From Euryarchaeota archaeon UBA486 (GTDB taxonomy: Archaea > Thermoplasmatota > Poseidoniia > Poseidoniales > Poseidoniaceae): DNA of 32,018 nucleotides. Positions 19,501 through 25,664 of the stretch are shown in pieces (positions within the stretch are counted from its first letter, which is position 1; each line of letters begins with the position of its first letter). Made by a program: the position numbers and the translations under genes. The notes beneath the pieces were generated by a model that was not told the DNA's origin, did not search any database, and saw only the letters and a list, made by a program, of their open reading frames with translations. Location of the stretch: positions 2,907-34,924 of the forward strand of contig DAET01000071.1 of NCBI GenBank assembly GCA_002497765.1, in the 5' to 3' direction.

Positions 19501-19942
19501 GAACGCCGAGCAACTGGAAGAAACGCTCAGTGAAGAGGTGATGATGAGCCTGGTTGACGATGTCCTTTCTGAGTACAACACGTGGTCGCCCAGCGCTGAC
19601 ATGGTGTCGGGCGTTCCCAACGCTTCCGACGAACTCAACACCTTCCTTCTGCGACACAGCGATGTGTTTGACGAGTTGACCGAACTGAAGGGGTACCGAG
19701 GCGTTACCTACCGAACCGAACTCGAGGGCCGCGCTATTTACCCCGAGGCCACCGACCTTGACATCTACCGGCTTGCTACGCACCTGGCCTCGCTTCCGCT
19801 GCCCGACATCGGCGCCGTCCTCGTCGCAACGATGGACGGTGATTTCACGCTGGTCGACCGAGCGATTGAGGAGCGCTTCGGCTTCAGCGTCGCCAAGAAC
19901 AACCGGTCCCTGAAACCCTGGTTGAAGCGTCAGACGAATTGA
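16565..19942 (+). CDS. Large alpha-helical-repeat protein with C-terminal PIN nuclease domain
   Basis: 1125 aa from ATG 16565; TTG 16487 and ATG 16502 are in-frame alternatives adding 26 or 21 residues. An acidic/basic disordered N-terminus (about residues 25-60) is followed by roughly 800 residues of nearly continuous helices in TPR/HEAT-like pairs, for example AYQLATMLVHKQMDADNWDE and NGDELNSAREYSRAAELFTK. The last 225 residues form a complete PIN domain: VIVDTNVLVDAL (Asp904), DDVRGELKQF (Glu960), EATDLDIYRLATHL (Asp1064/1066) and VATMDGDFTLVDRAI (Asp1091/1093). These are the four acidic positions that bind Mg/Mn in PIN ribonucleases, so it is probably an active endoribonuclease on a large scaffold. 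Unlike VapC toxins (about 130 aa with an adjacent antitoxin), it stands alone; the tail overlaps the convergent protease gene by 13 nt. A role in rRNA or mRNA processing is inference. Confidence 0.85.
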   Translation: MNRESAWKMLDKPLRAHLVIAAHEQEPPASDDDDDPSPRRPAMNRPRGRMRRSGRATGPAHMSWLHTPQQVMDESPYTTAYQLATMLVHKQMDADNWDEAWNAHENLLRETCMVEGVHPVWHSIGEKTPLLGQFLAFPKAKATKAKAATKMSTDFFWVDPRNKDEVMTVLKLAGAGVNDPDIKVALQKATNQISGGRKLDLDPPLDDLPDAMAFITVLLALHGGYDVPAAAWKTAKKADKDLAEALDTFQQLVDGTVDDWNTVMALSREDSLTEACRTLAWQHAPSEAEACTAEQLENGLNLLEAANIHEGRDRLTWWRLNALLREGKKDQAMDVLDERRLDASSDVTDLLPLVVSLGNERANEWLMRFLDDVDDQALFHVLQTEALDHALRLKAAQRLCDEQGPMWEEGRATALVLLLEALDVHRLATVFASDGMLPLTHPYIALLVSHLAPATVDASLRDSIFESRTQALQSIHGAELPEVLSPLAEHLLLLMEGIYKDTPEVGKKLNAAALKAFSPISRALAGDGVVSATHIRNMGSSLDDLDLTLIERRLFEVMLLTLTMNGHLQAYNIGMAKSDDAEELDELLTNAALPLRLIQSYSVLMVEHDLGLANLVSWYQKNDPLSPWAPLARAALFAANGDELNSAREYSRAAELFTKLRKANSPTEEAEGTDDNDFALALPLTLYRKSLIHYAHATSWAEAVDLLERVPALKTAITERFKLYLRVCHLAGSDTDGAARLIRQHVQRRITITEEDVEGNPVERTRTTYNEEELDLLRNYPFEQAHLLPPEPFLGRVTAASTRISRDLRRSRTQFEHQFRQAMQGPSPSMEEIYEIAKNAAEEGAFEGLMYLERAQNSTKFSITARNRLAGVEQALFSQYKEDIPTSKRRFLHNLSLSPLVIVDTNVLVDALVEKMYQRMNLVFETNLNILGSNRFHRILLHHAQAKRLKMMIPDDVRGELKQFAKDQRLLPRFRSAMVNAEQLEETLSEEVMMSLVDDVLSEYNTWSPSADMVSGVPNASDELNTFLLRHSDVFDELTELKGYRGVTYRTELEGRAIYPEATDLDIYRLATHLASLPLPDIGAVLVATMDGDFTLVDRAIEERFGFSVAKNNRSLKPWLKRQTN

Positions 19943-20319
19943 GGTACGTCACTGACGCCACTCGGCTTGAGGGGTTGTTGAGCCAGCTCGTCGAGGAAGG
20001 CCTTTCCGAGCAACATTGGACACTTCAGGTGGGCTCGGTCGGCGACCGTCATTTCCACCTCGTAGGTGGTACGACCCACACGAACCTTCCCGGCCACCAG
20101 CGTACGTTCCTGAGACCCCATGGCGTTTCGAACCTTGACGCTGCCAACAACGGGGAGCTGCAGCGCCTTGGCCAAGCCTTCATCGATGGAGCACCGCTTG
20201 GCACCCGTGTCCAGTTTGGCCTTGATTCGCACCCACCACTTTCGGTCTGCACCGCCTTTGATGCTGACCCAACGGGCGTCGTAGGAGCGAGGCACGGTGT
20301 TCACCTTGGCCGGTTTCAC
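19930..20319 (-). CDS. Retropepsin-like aspartic protease, RimB/COG4067-like
   Basis: 129 aa. KAKLDTGAKRCSID holds the aspartic-protease DTGA motif. RNAMGSQERTLVAGKVRVG, then TYEVEMTVADR and KCPMLLGKAFLDEL, follow the order of the family once annotated as ATP-dependent zinc protease (PF05618) and now regarded as retropepsin-like (RimB, which in bacteria trims glutamate tails added to ribosomal protein uS6 by RimK). One domain means it should act as a dimer. The start is GTG 20319, overlapping the isocitrate dehydrogenase stop as GTGA, which implies translational coupling. No RimK-like ligase is in the window, so the target is unknown. Confidence 0.82.
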   Translation of the reverse strand: MKPAKVNTVPRSYDARWVSIKGGADRKWWVRIKAKLDTGAKRCSIDEGLAKALQLPVVGSVKVRNAMGSQERTLVAGKVRVGRTTYEVEMTVADRAHLKCPMLLGKAFLDELAQQPLKPSGVSDVPQFV

Positions 20320-21554
20320 ATGTGTTGAATCATGGCGGCACCGAAGGCACTGCAGGAGAGCAGCGTGGCGTCGTCCATGAGTCGTTCGAAGTCGTAGGTC
20401 ACCGTCTTGTTCGAGATGGCGCCTTCCATGCCTTTGACGATGAGGTCGGCGGCTTCTTTCCAGCCCATGTGGCGCAGCATCATCTCGGCCGAGAGGATGA
20501 GGGAACCGGGGTTGACCTTGTCTTGTCCGGCGTACTTGGGGGCCGTGCCGTGGGTGGCTTCGAAGATGGAGATGCCCGTGTCGTAGTTGATGTTGGCTCC
20601 GGGGGCGATGCCGATGCCGCCGACCTGAGCAGCAAGCGCGTCGGAAATGTAGTCGCCGTTGAGGTTCATGGTGGTCAACACGCTGTATTCAGCAGGCCGG
20701 GTGATGATTTGCTGAAGCATGGCGTCGGCAATGACGTCCTTGATGACGATCGTGTTGCCGGTGTTGGGGTTGGTGAGGGTGCACCAAGGACCACCGTCAA
20801 GTTCGGTGGCCCCGAATTCATCCTGAGCGAGGGTGTAGCCCCAGTCTCGGAATCCACCCTCGGTGAATTTCATGATGTTCCCCTTGTGCACCAGCGTGAC
20901 GCTGGGCTGGTCGTTGTCGATGGCGTACTGAATGGCAGCACGAACGATACGAGCCGTCCCTTCCTTTGAGACGGGCTTGATGCCGATGCCCGAGGTGTTG
21001 GGGAAACGGATCTTGTCAACGCCCATCACGTTTTGGAGGAAATCAATGACCTGCTTGGCACCATCACTCTCTGCTTCCCATTCAATGCCAGCATAGACGT
21101 CTTCGCTGTTTTCGCGAAAGATGACCATGTCCACGTCTTGAGGTGCTTTGACGGGCGAGGGGGTGCCGTCGTACCAGCGAACCGGGCGTACGCAGGCGTA
21201 GAGGTCCAATTTTTGCCGGAGCGCAACGTTCAGCGAGCGGATACCGCCGCCCACAGGGGTCGTCAGCGGCCCTTTAATGGAGACGAGACCGGTTTTCATG
21301 GCGTCCAAGGTGGCTTGGGGCAACCATTCGCCGGTGGCGTTGAAGGCTTTCTCGCCAGCCAGGACTTCCGACCAGACGATGGTTTTCTCACCGCCGTAGG
21401 CTTTCTCGACAGCAGCATTGACCACATCGATCATCACGGGGGTGATGTCAACACCGATGCCGTCGCCCTCAATGTAGTGAATCACGGGGTCGTTGGGGAC
21501 CTTGAGTTGGCCGTTTTCCATGGTTACCGGTGTACCTGTCATGTCTCTCGTCAT
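20316..21554 (-). CDS. icd: NADP-dependent isocitrate dehydrogenase
   Basis: Oxidatively decarboxylates isocitrate to 2-oxoglutarate in the TCA cycle, producing NADPH. 412 aa from ATG 21554 (ATG 21542 and 21521 also in frame), against 416 in E. coli, and nearly collinear with it: IHYIEGDGIGVDITPVMI, KGPLTTPVGGGIRSLNVALR (the active-site Ser, residue 107, corresponds to the Ser regulated by phosphorylation in E. coli), MVIFRENSEDVYAGIEW, SVTLVHKGNIMKFTEGGFRD, NLNGDYISDALAAQVGGIGI and ATHGTAPKYAGQDKVNPGS. Lys-Tyr in APKYAG is the NADP-specificity pair. The strong likeness to bacterial enzymes suggests old horizontal transfer. A shared TATA-like box and an AAGGAGAGG precede the start. Confidence 0.96.
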   Translation of the reverse strand: MTRDMTGTPVTMENGQLKVPNDPVIHYIEGDGIGVDITPVMIDVVNAAVEKAYGGEKTIVWSEVLAGEKAFNATGEWLPQATLDAMKTGLVSIKGPLTTPVGGGIRSLNVALRQKLDLYACVRPVRWYDGTPSPVKAPQDVDMVIFRENSEDVYAGIEWEAESDGAKQVIDFLQNVMGVDKIRFPNTSGIGIKPVSKEGTARIVRAAIQYAIDNDQPSVTLVHKGNIMKFTEGGFRDWGYTLAQDEFGATELDGGPWCTLTNPNTGNTIVIKDVIADAMLQQIITRPAEYSVLTTMNLNGDYISDALAAQVGGIGIAPGANINYDTGISIFEATHGTAPKYAGQDKVNPGSLILSAEMMLRHMGWKEAADLIVKGMEGAISNKTVTYDFERLMDDATLLSCSAFGAAMIQHM

Positions 21555-21571
21555 CACCCACCAACCTCTCC

Positions 21572-21583
21572 TTCAAGAATGAA
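21572..21583. promoter_or_regulatory. Palindromic TATA-like box shared by icd (-) and OsmC gene (+)
   Basis: TTCAAGAATGAA reads TTCATTCTTGAA on the other strand, so both strands present a TTC...GAA core. The centre is about 24 nt from icd ATG 21554 and 24 nt from the OsmC ATG 21601. Confidence 0.5.
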
Positions 21584-21600
21584 CCGCCCCTGCCCTGTGC

Positions 21601-21996
21601 ATGCAAGGACGCGTGGAGTGGACCGGCGGGACCAGCCTGAACGGTATTAACGCCGCAGGGCAGTCGATTTCGATGGACTGGGAAACCGGGCCGTCACCCA
21701 TGCAACTCACCTTGCAGATGGTCGGTGCCTGTTCGCTCGTGGACGTGGTTGTTGGACTGAAAGAACGGCCGTTCTCCGATGCGTGGGTGGAGTTGGATTC
21801 TACTCGTGCGGAAACCACGCCTCGTCGGTTTACCTCGATCACCATGGTGTACCATGTGGTTGGTGATGTGCCTCAGAAGTTGGTGGAGCGCGTGGTGGCC
21901 AAAAGTCACGAAAAATACTGTAGCGTATCGGCTTCATTGGACCCCGGGATGGTCATTGACTGGCGCGTCGAAATTCATCCACCATCAGAGGCTTGA
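21601..21996 (+). CDS. OsmC-family peroxidase-like protein
   Basis: 131 aa. RVEWTGGTSLNGINAAGQSI is the N-terminal strand pair, SPMQLTLQMVGACSLVDVVV the long helix with the first catalytic cysteine (Cys44), and VAKSHEKYCSVSASLDPG the second (Cys107), followed by the closing strand VIDWRVEIH. The two cysteines are the peroxidatic and resolving residues of OsmC/Ohr/YhfA proteins, which reduce organic or fatty-acid hydroperoxides. The length and lack of a third domain suit the OsmC/YhfA branch rather than Ohr. Divergent from icd, with 46 nt between start codons. The 3' end overlaps the next convergent gene by 12 nt. Confidence 0.92.
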   Translation: MQGRVEWTGGTSLNGINAAGQSISMDWETGPSPMQLTLQMVGACSLVDVVVGLKERPFSDAWVELDSTRAETTPRRFTSITMVYHVVGDVPQKLVERVVAKSHEKYCSVSASLDPGMVIDWRVEIHPPSEA

Positions 21997-22521
21997 CGGT
22001 CGTCCCTGGCGGCTCAAGGCTTCAGTCAGTGCCTTGCACAAGGCTTCGTACACCGGCGTCCAGCGGGCGTGCAATCCTCGAGGTGCGGCCATCGGCTTCC
22101 ATGCATCTTCGACGGCCAGGACGGTGGCGAACGGTTTGATGGCCTGACCACCCATGTCAATGATGAGGGACAGGTGGTATGCGTCGCGGTCGCGCTCAAC
22201 AGTGAGGCTGTCCATATCGATGCGACCACCTGAAATCGAAGCGCTCAACCGTTCGTGGTCGAGGAGGTCTCGGGCCAGCGTTTCGAGCAAGAATTCGACG
22301 GTTTCTGTTGAAACCACCGACGAAGTGGCAAAGGCTTCGGCTGGAAAAGCGTCGTCCTCATCGTCATCGTCCATGAAGGCAGCCAGTGGATCGTAAGGCT
22401 CGGTGACAGCGCCCGGGGAAGCACTTCCCTCCTGTGGTCCAACCGGCGTGTTGAGGCCGAGGGCTGCGTAGATGTCCATCTCTCCATCGTCCTCTTCAAT
22501 CGGCATTGGTTCTCCCATCAT
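21985..22521 (-). CDS. Acidic protein of unknown function
   Basis: 178 aa from ATG 22521. The first 70 residues are low-complexity and very acidic (MPIEEDDGEMDIYAALGL, FMDDDDEDDAFPAEAF), likely disordered. The second part folds: TETVEFLLETLARDLLDHER is a helix and SLTVERDRDAYHLSLIIDMG an alternating strand pattern, then VYEALCKALTEALSRQG closes with a helix, giving a compact alpha/beta domain of about 105 residues. No catalytic motif is visible and I recognise no family. A TTAAGTATG box lies 25 nt upstream, so the transcript should be leaderless. Confidence 0.75.
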   Translation of the reverse strand: MMGEPMPIEEDDGEMDIYAALGLNTPVGPQEGSASPGAVTEPYDPLAAFMDDDDEDDAFPAEAFATSSVVSTETVEFLLETLARDLLDHERLSASISGGRIDMDSLTVERDRDAYHLSLIIDMGGQAIKPFATVLAVEDAWKPMAAPRGLHARWTPVYEALCKALTEALSRQGRPSSL

Positions 22522-22541
22522 GGATTGATTTCAGTTCTCTT

Positions 22542-22550
22542 CATACTTAA
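22542..22550 (-). promoter_or_regulatory. TATA-like box of the acidic-protein gene
   Basis: Reads TTAAGTATG on the minus strand, centred 25 nt before ATG 22521. Confidence 0.5.
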
Positions 22551-22605
22551 CGGTGGGTTTCTGTCGGACCGTCTTGCATCATGGTTCCCGGCTTGAAGCA
22601 AGCCT

Positions 22606-22613
22606 CTTACCAC
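22606..22613 (+). promoter_or_regulatory. Weak TATA-like box of the secreted Reeler-like gene
   Basis: CTTACCAC centred about 24 nt before ATG 22633. It is poorer than other boxes here and chosen mainly on spacing. Confidence 0.25.
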
Positions 22614-22632
22614 ACCGAACGGTGGCGTCATC

Positions 22633-23247
22633 ATGGCCCACCGCCGTCTTGTTGCCTTGGCGGTGTTGCTCTTGGCGACCACGGCCAGCACGTGGGCGGT
22701 TGCCTCTCCCAACGGGCTCGGTAGCGAAGCGAACGAGGGCTGCCTCTGTCACACGCCGGATGCATCGACACGGGTCAGCGTGAATGGCCTTCCCGACGCC
22801 TTTGAATCCAACACGACCTACAACCTCACGCTTACCATCAGCAGTCCGATTGAACCTTCAGCGAACAATTCGCAGGGCGGTTTTCGCTGGGTGGTTGATG
22901 AAGGTCAACTTTCAGCGGTGAACAACAGCACGGTGCAGGAATTGGACGGCGGTTGGACCCATACCTACGAGGGTTCCTTTCTCCGAACATGGGAGGTGCA
23001 GTGGACCTCACCCACCGACAACACCACGGCGGCCAATTTCGTGATTCACGGGAACGCCGTCAACGGCAACAACGCCCCCACGGACGACGCTTGGGCCACC
23101 CTTGAACTCGTGGTTCCCGGCCAAGCGTATGAAGGCGATTTGACACCGGACGAGGGCATAGATGGTGTGAGCCAAACCGATCGAATGCTGTTGGTTGTTG
23201 GTTTGGTGCTCATTGCGGGTCTATTGTGGGCCGTGGCCCGACCTTGA
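22633..23247 (+). CDS. Secreted, membrane-anchored Reeler/choice-of-anchor-like protein
   Basis: 204 aa. A signal peptide (RRLVALAVLLLATTASTWAV) precedes GLGSEANEGCLCHTPDASTR, which resembles the cysteine-histidine opening of choice-of-anchor V and Reeler-like domains but has Cys-X-Cys-His (residues 37-40) rather than the haem motif CXXCH. A beta-sandwich of about 115 residues follows: SVNGLPDAFESNTTYNLTLT, QGGFRWVVDEG, then GGWTHTYEGSF and TWEVQWTSP. Several Asn-X-Thr/Ser sequons are present. One C-terminal helix (RMLLVVGLVLIAGLLWAVA) ends at the terminus and anchors the domain outside the membrane. Binding or electron-transfer function is unproven. The stop lies 1 nt from that of ftsZ. Confidence 0.8.
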   Translation: MAHRRLVALAVLLLATTASTWAVASPNGLGSEANEGCLCHTPDASTRVSVNGLPDAFESNTTYNLTLTISSPIEPSANNSQGGFRWVVDEGQLSAVNNSTVQELDGGWTHTYEGSFLRTWEVQWTSPTDNTTAANFVIHGNAVNGNNAPTDDAWATLELVVPGQAYEGDLTPDEGIDGVSQTDRMLLVVGLVLIAGLLWAVARP

Positions 23248-23248
23248 A

Positions 23249-24376
23249 TCAGTTGACGAACTCAATCTGCCGGTTTCGCAGCGCACGAAGCTGACGGTTT
23301 TCGGTCGAACCGTGAATCTGGTCGCTCTTGACGCCGGTCAACACCAGCATCACACGGAGTTCGTCGCCCAATTCTTCCTTGACTGCAGCACCCCAAATGA
23401 TCTTCGCGTTGGGAGAGATTTGTTCTTTGATGAGTTGTGAACAACGTTCGGCTTCACCCAGCGTGAGGCTGGCGCCACCAACCACGTTGATGAGCGCGCC
23501 GCGTGCATCGCTCATGTCGAGGTCAAGCAGGGGTGAATGGAGGGCTTCCATCGTTGCAGCATCGGCTCGCCCGGGGCCTTTTGCACTGCCAAGACCAATC
23601 ATGGCCACACCTGCTCCTGAATTGACGATGGACTTCAAGTCCTCAAAGTCGAGGTTGACCATGCCGTCGGTGGTCAAGAGTTCGGTGACGCCCGTGATGG
23701 ATCGAACCAACAACTCATCTCCTACTCGGAATGCACTGGCGATCGGGAGGTCTTTCACGCCCTCAATCTCAAGCAGGCGCTCGTTGGGAATGACCAGAAT
23801 GGTGTCGCAGTACTCACGGAGGCGTTCGAGCCCCCACTCAGCGTTTTGCTTCCGAAGTGAACCTTCGGACTTGAACGGGTAGGTGACCACGGCGATGGTC
23901 ATGGCGCCTTGGGCCTTGGCCAAACGGGCCACATGACCGGCTGCGCCGGTGCCTGACCCACCGCCCATACCAGCCGTGATGATCGCCAGTTGGGTGTCGT
24001 TGGTGATGCGGCGCAGCACACGTTCGGATTCCAGTGCTGCTGCTTCTCCTTTGGTGGGGTCGCCACCAGCGCCTCGACCACGAGCGGTGCGGCCGATGAG
24101 CACCTTCTCCTCAATGGGGGACTGAAGCAGTGCTTGGGCGTCGGTGTTGATGGCGTAGCCGGTCACGTAGGACGAATCGAACAACTTCTCGTCGAACAAG
24201 CGATTGATGGCGTTGCAGCCTGCACCGCCCACACCGTAGACACGGATCCTCGGTTGGAGCGACTCAAGCAGTGCCTTCAGTTCTTCGTCGGAGCCTTGGC
24301 CAGGCGGTTCTTCGTGGACGACCACACGTTGTTCCTCTTCGGAGAGTTCCAAAACGCGTTCAATCAAATGGCGCAT
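23249..24376 (-). CDS. ftsZ: Cell-division GTPase FtsZ
   Basis: Tubulin-like GTPase that polymerises at midcell. 375 aa from ATG 24376, chosen because a TTCAAA box lies 27 nt upstream; ATG 24391 and ATG 24430 are in-frame alternatives. After a helical, charged N-terminal extension of about 40 residues come RVYGVGGAGCNAINRL (nucleotide-binding strand and loop), GYAINTDAQAL, RGRGAGGDPTKGEAA, the tubulin signature GMGGGSGTGAAGHVA (about residues 137-150), and the T7 synergy loop NLDFEDLKS (Asn241, Asp243, Asp246). The C-terminal domain ends with VMLVLTGVKSDQIHG, typical of archaeal FtsZ, and there is no long flexible linker or conserved tail peptide. It lies directly downstream of radA, 88 nt from its stop with this start. 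Confidence 0.95.
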   Translation of the reverse strand: MRHLIERVLELSEEEQRVVVHEEPPGQGSDEELKALLESLQPRIRVYGVGGAGCNAINRLFDEKLFDSSYVTGYAINTDAQALLQSPIEEKVLIGRTARGRGAGGDPTKGEAAALESERVLRRITNDTQLAIITAGMGGGSGTGAAGHVARLAKAQGAMTIAVVTYPFKSEGSLRKQNAEWGLERLREYCDTILVIPNERLLEIEGVKDLPIASAFRVGDELLVRSITGVTELLTTDGMVNLDFEDLKSIVNSGAGVAMIGLGSAKGPGRADAATMEALHSPLLDLDMSDARGALINVVGGASLTLGEAERCSQLIKEQISPNAKIIWGAAVKEELGDELRVMLVLTGVKSDQIHGSTENRQLRALRNRQIEFVN

Positions 24377-24398
24377 GGGCAGATTTCCCATGATGACG

Positions 24399-24406
24399 CT
24401 TTGAAT
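24399..24406 (-). promoter_or_regulatory. TATA-like box of ftsZ
   Basis: Reads ATTCAAAG on the minus strand, centred 27 nt before ATG 24376. It gives ftsZ its own promoter just after radA and marks the short start as more likely. Confidence 0.5.
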
Positions 24407-24464
24407 GTGCCGCCCCGTGAGGGGTTCCATCCAGCGGTTTCACACGTGCTTTTCGTTCGCCGTC

Positions 24465-25499
24465 TCAGTCTCGAAGACCTTCTTCGGTGACCTGGTAGAC
24501 GCACTCACCGTCGGGGAGGTTGGGCGAGTCGACAAGGCGAGCGATTCGGCGGCCTCCCTTGGCCTTCCTCAGGTAGAGTCGGAAGGTGCTGGCGTGGGCC
24601 AGAATGTGGCCGCCGATGGGCTTGGTTGGGTCACCCCACATGGCGTCAGGCTTCGAGTGGACTTGGTTGGTGACGAGCACGAGTGCGTTGTTCACGTCGG
24701 CCAGTTTCTTGAGGTCCTTCAGGTGGCTGTTGAGCTTCTGTTGGCGTCGGGCGAGCATCCCACGTCCGATGAATTCTGCACGGAAGTGGCTGGTCAAGGA
24801 ATCAACGATGATCATCTTCACGTTCAGGCCCTTGCTCATGCGCTTGATCTCGTCAGCGAGAAGCATCTGGTGAGCGGAGTTGTAGGCGCGTGCGACATGG
24901 ATGCGGGAGAGCACGTAGTCGGGGTCGAGGCCGTGGCCTCGTGCCATCTGCGTGATGCGCTCTGGACGGAAGGTGTCTTCCGTGTCGATGTAGAAGACAT
25001 CACCGTCGAGTCCACCTTGGTCAACAGGGAGTGTGCAGTTCACGGCGAGTTGGTGGCCAATCTGCGTTTTACCGCTGCCGAACTCACCGTAGACTTCGAC
25101 CAACGCTTGGGTCTCAAAGCCTCCACCAAGGAGGTCGTCGATGGACTGAACCTTGGAGGAGAGTTTCTGAACTTCACGTCGGCGCTCGAGCAGGGCATCA
25201 CCGGAAACGAATCCACCGATGTTGGCCATTTTCTTGGCAGCGGCGATGATCTTGGCAGATACGGCTTCACCGAGTTCAGCTTCTTCGGCCAGGTCGGCAG
25301 GTGACATGACGGCGAGGCCCAGAAGTTCCTCAAAACCAGCTTCTCGGAGCTTCTCGGCGGTGGCGGGTCCCACGCCGGGCAGGTCTTCGATGGTCACCTT
25401 GACCTCTTCCTCTTCGGTCATTGAAGCAAGGTTTTCTTCCTCCGGTGCTTCATTCTTTTCAACTTCAATACTCACTTTTTTCTTCGATTTCGTTGGCAT
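24465..25499 (-). CDS. radA: DNA repair and recombination protein RadA
   Basis: Archaeal RecA/Rad51-family recombinase forming filaments on single-stranded DNA for strand exchange. 344 aa, usual size. The first 35 residues are lysine- then glutamate-rich (disordered). A helix-hairpin-helix DNA-binding domain follows (VTIEDLPGVGPATAEKLREA, about 35-95), then the linker GGFVSGDALLERRR, the polymerisation motif in FxxG form. ATPase core: Walker A GEFGSGKTQ (138-146), FYIDTEDTFRPERI, Walker B MIIVDS (229-234), and the C-terminal part NALVLVTNQVHSKPDAMWGD. A SMTEEEEVKV segment precedes the HhH. A CATATA box lies about 40 nt upstream, so it probably has a short leader. ftsZ follows on the same strand. 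Confidence 0.97.
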   Translation of the reverse strand: MPTKSKKKVSIEVEKNEAPEEENLASMTEEEEVKVTIEDLPGVGPATAEKLREAGFEELLGLAVMSPADLAEEAELGEAVSAKIIAAAKKMANIGGFVSGDALLERRREVQKLSSKVQSIDDLLGGGFETQALVEVYGEFGSGKTQIGHQLAVNCTLPVDQGGLDGDVFYIDTEDTFRPERITQMARGHGLDPDYVLSRIHVARAYNSAHQMLLADEIKRMSKGLNVKMIIVDSLTSHFRAEFIGRGMLARRQQKLNSHLKDLKKLADVNNALVLVTNQVHSKPDAMWGDPTKPIGGHILAHASTFRLYLRKAKGGRRIARLVDSPNLPDGECVYQVTEEGLRD

Positions 25500-25535
25500 G
25501 TTTCATCCCTTCATCCCATCGGTGGATGCCTTCCG

Positions 25536-25543
25536 TATATGAA
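25536..25543 (-). promoter_or_regulatory. TATA box of radA
   Basis: Reads TTCATATA on the minus strand, centred about 40 nt before ATG 25499, predicting a leader of about 14 nt that contains a purine-rich GATGAAGGG stretch. Confidence 0.5.
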
Positions 25544-25624
25544 GGAGCGAAGGAGGGCTTGAGATCAATCGGCCATGTTTTCCTCGTGAATGCCGAGATC
25601 ATTGAGCCGCAGTCAGCGTTTTGG

Positions 25625-25656
25625 TTCACTTTTCGTTTTGATTTCGTCAAAGTGAA
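25625..25656 (-). terminator. Hairpin downstream of the lipoprotein gene
   Basis: Perfect 8-bp inverted repeat, TTCACTTT (25625-25632) and AAAGTGAA (25649-25656), with a 16-nt loop, starting 8 nt past the stop at 25665 in the minus direction. On the minus strand the near arm is preceded by a tandem CTTTCA repeat. The rest of 25551-25624 holds nothing I can name. Confidence 0.35.
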
Positions 25657-25664
25657 AGTGAAGT

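Noticed and set aside
16565..20319. Toxin-antitoxin reading of the PIN gene and its neighbour
   Set aside because: The PIN protein is nine times the size of VapC and the neighbour is a convergent protease, not a small DNA-binding antitoxin in the same operon.
24405..25304. Plus-strand open frame of 299 codons
   Set aside because: Antisense to radA, whose Walker motifs are unambiguous.
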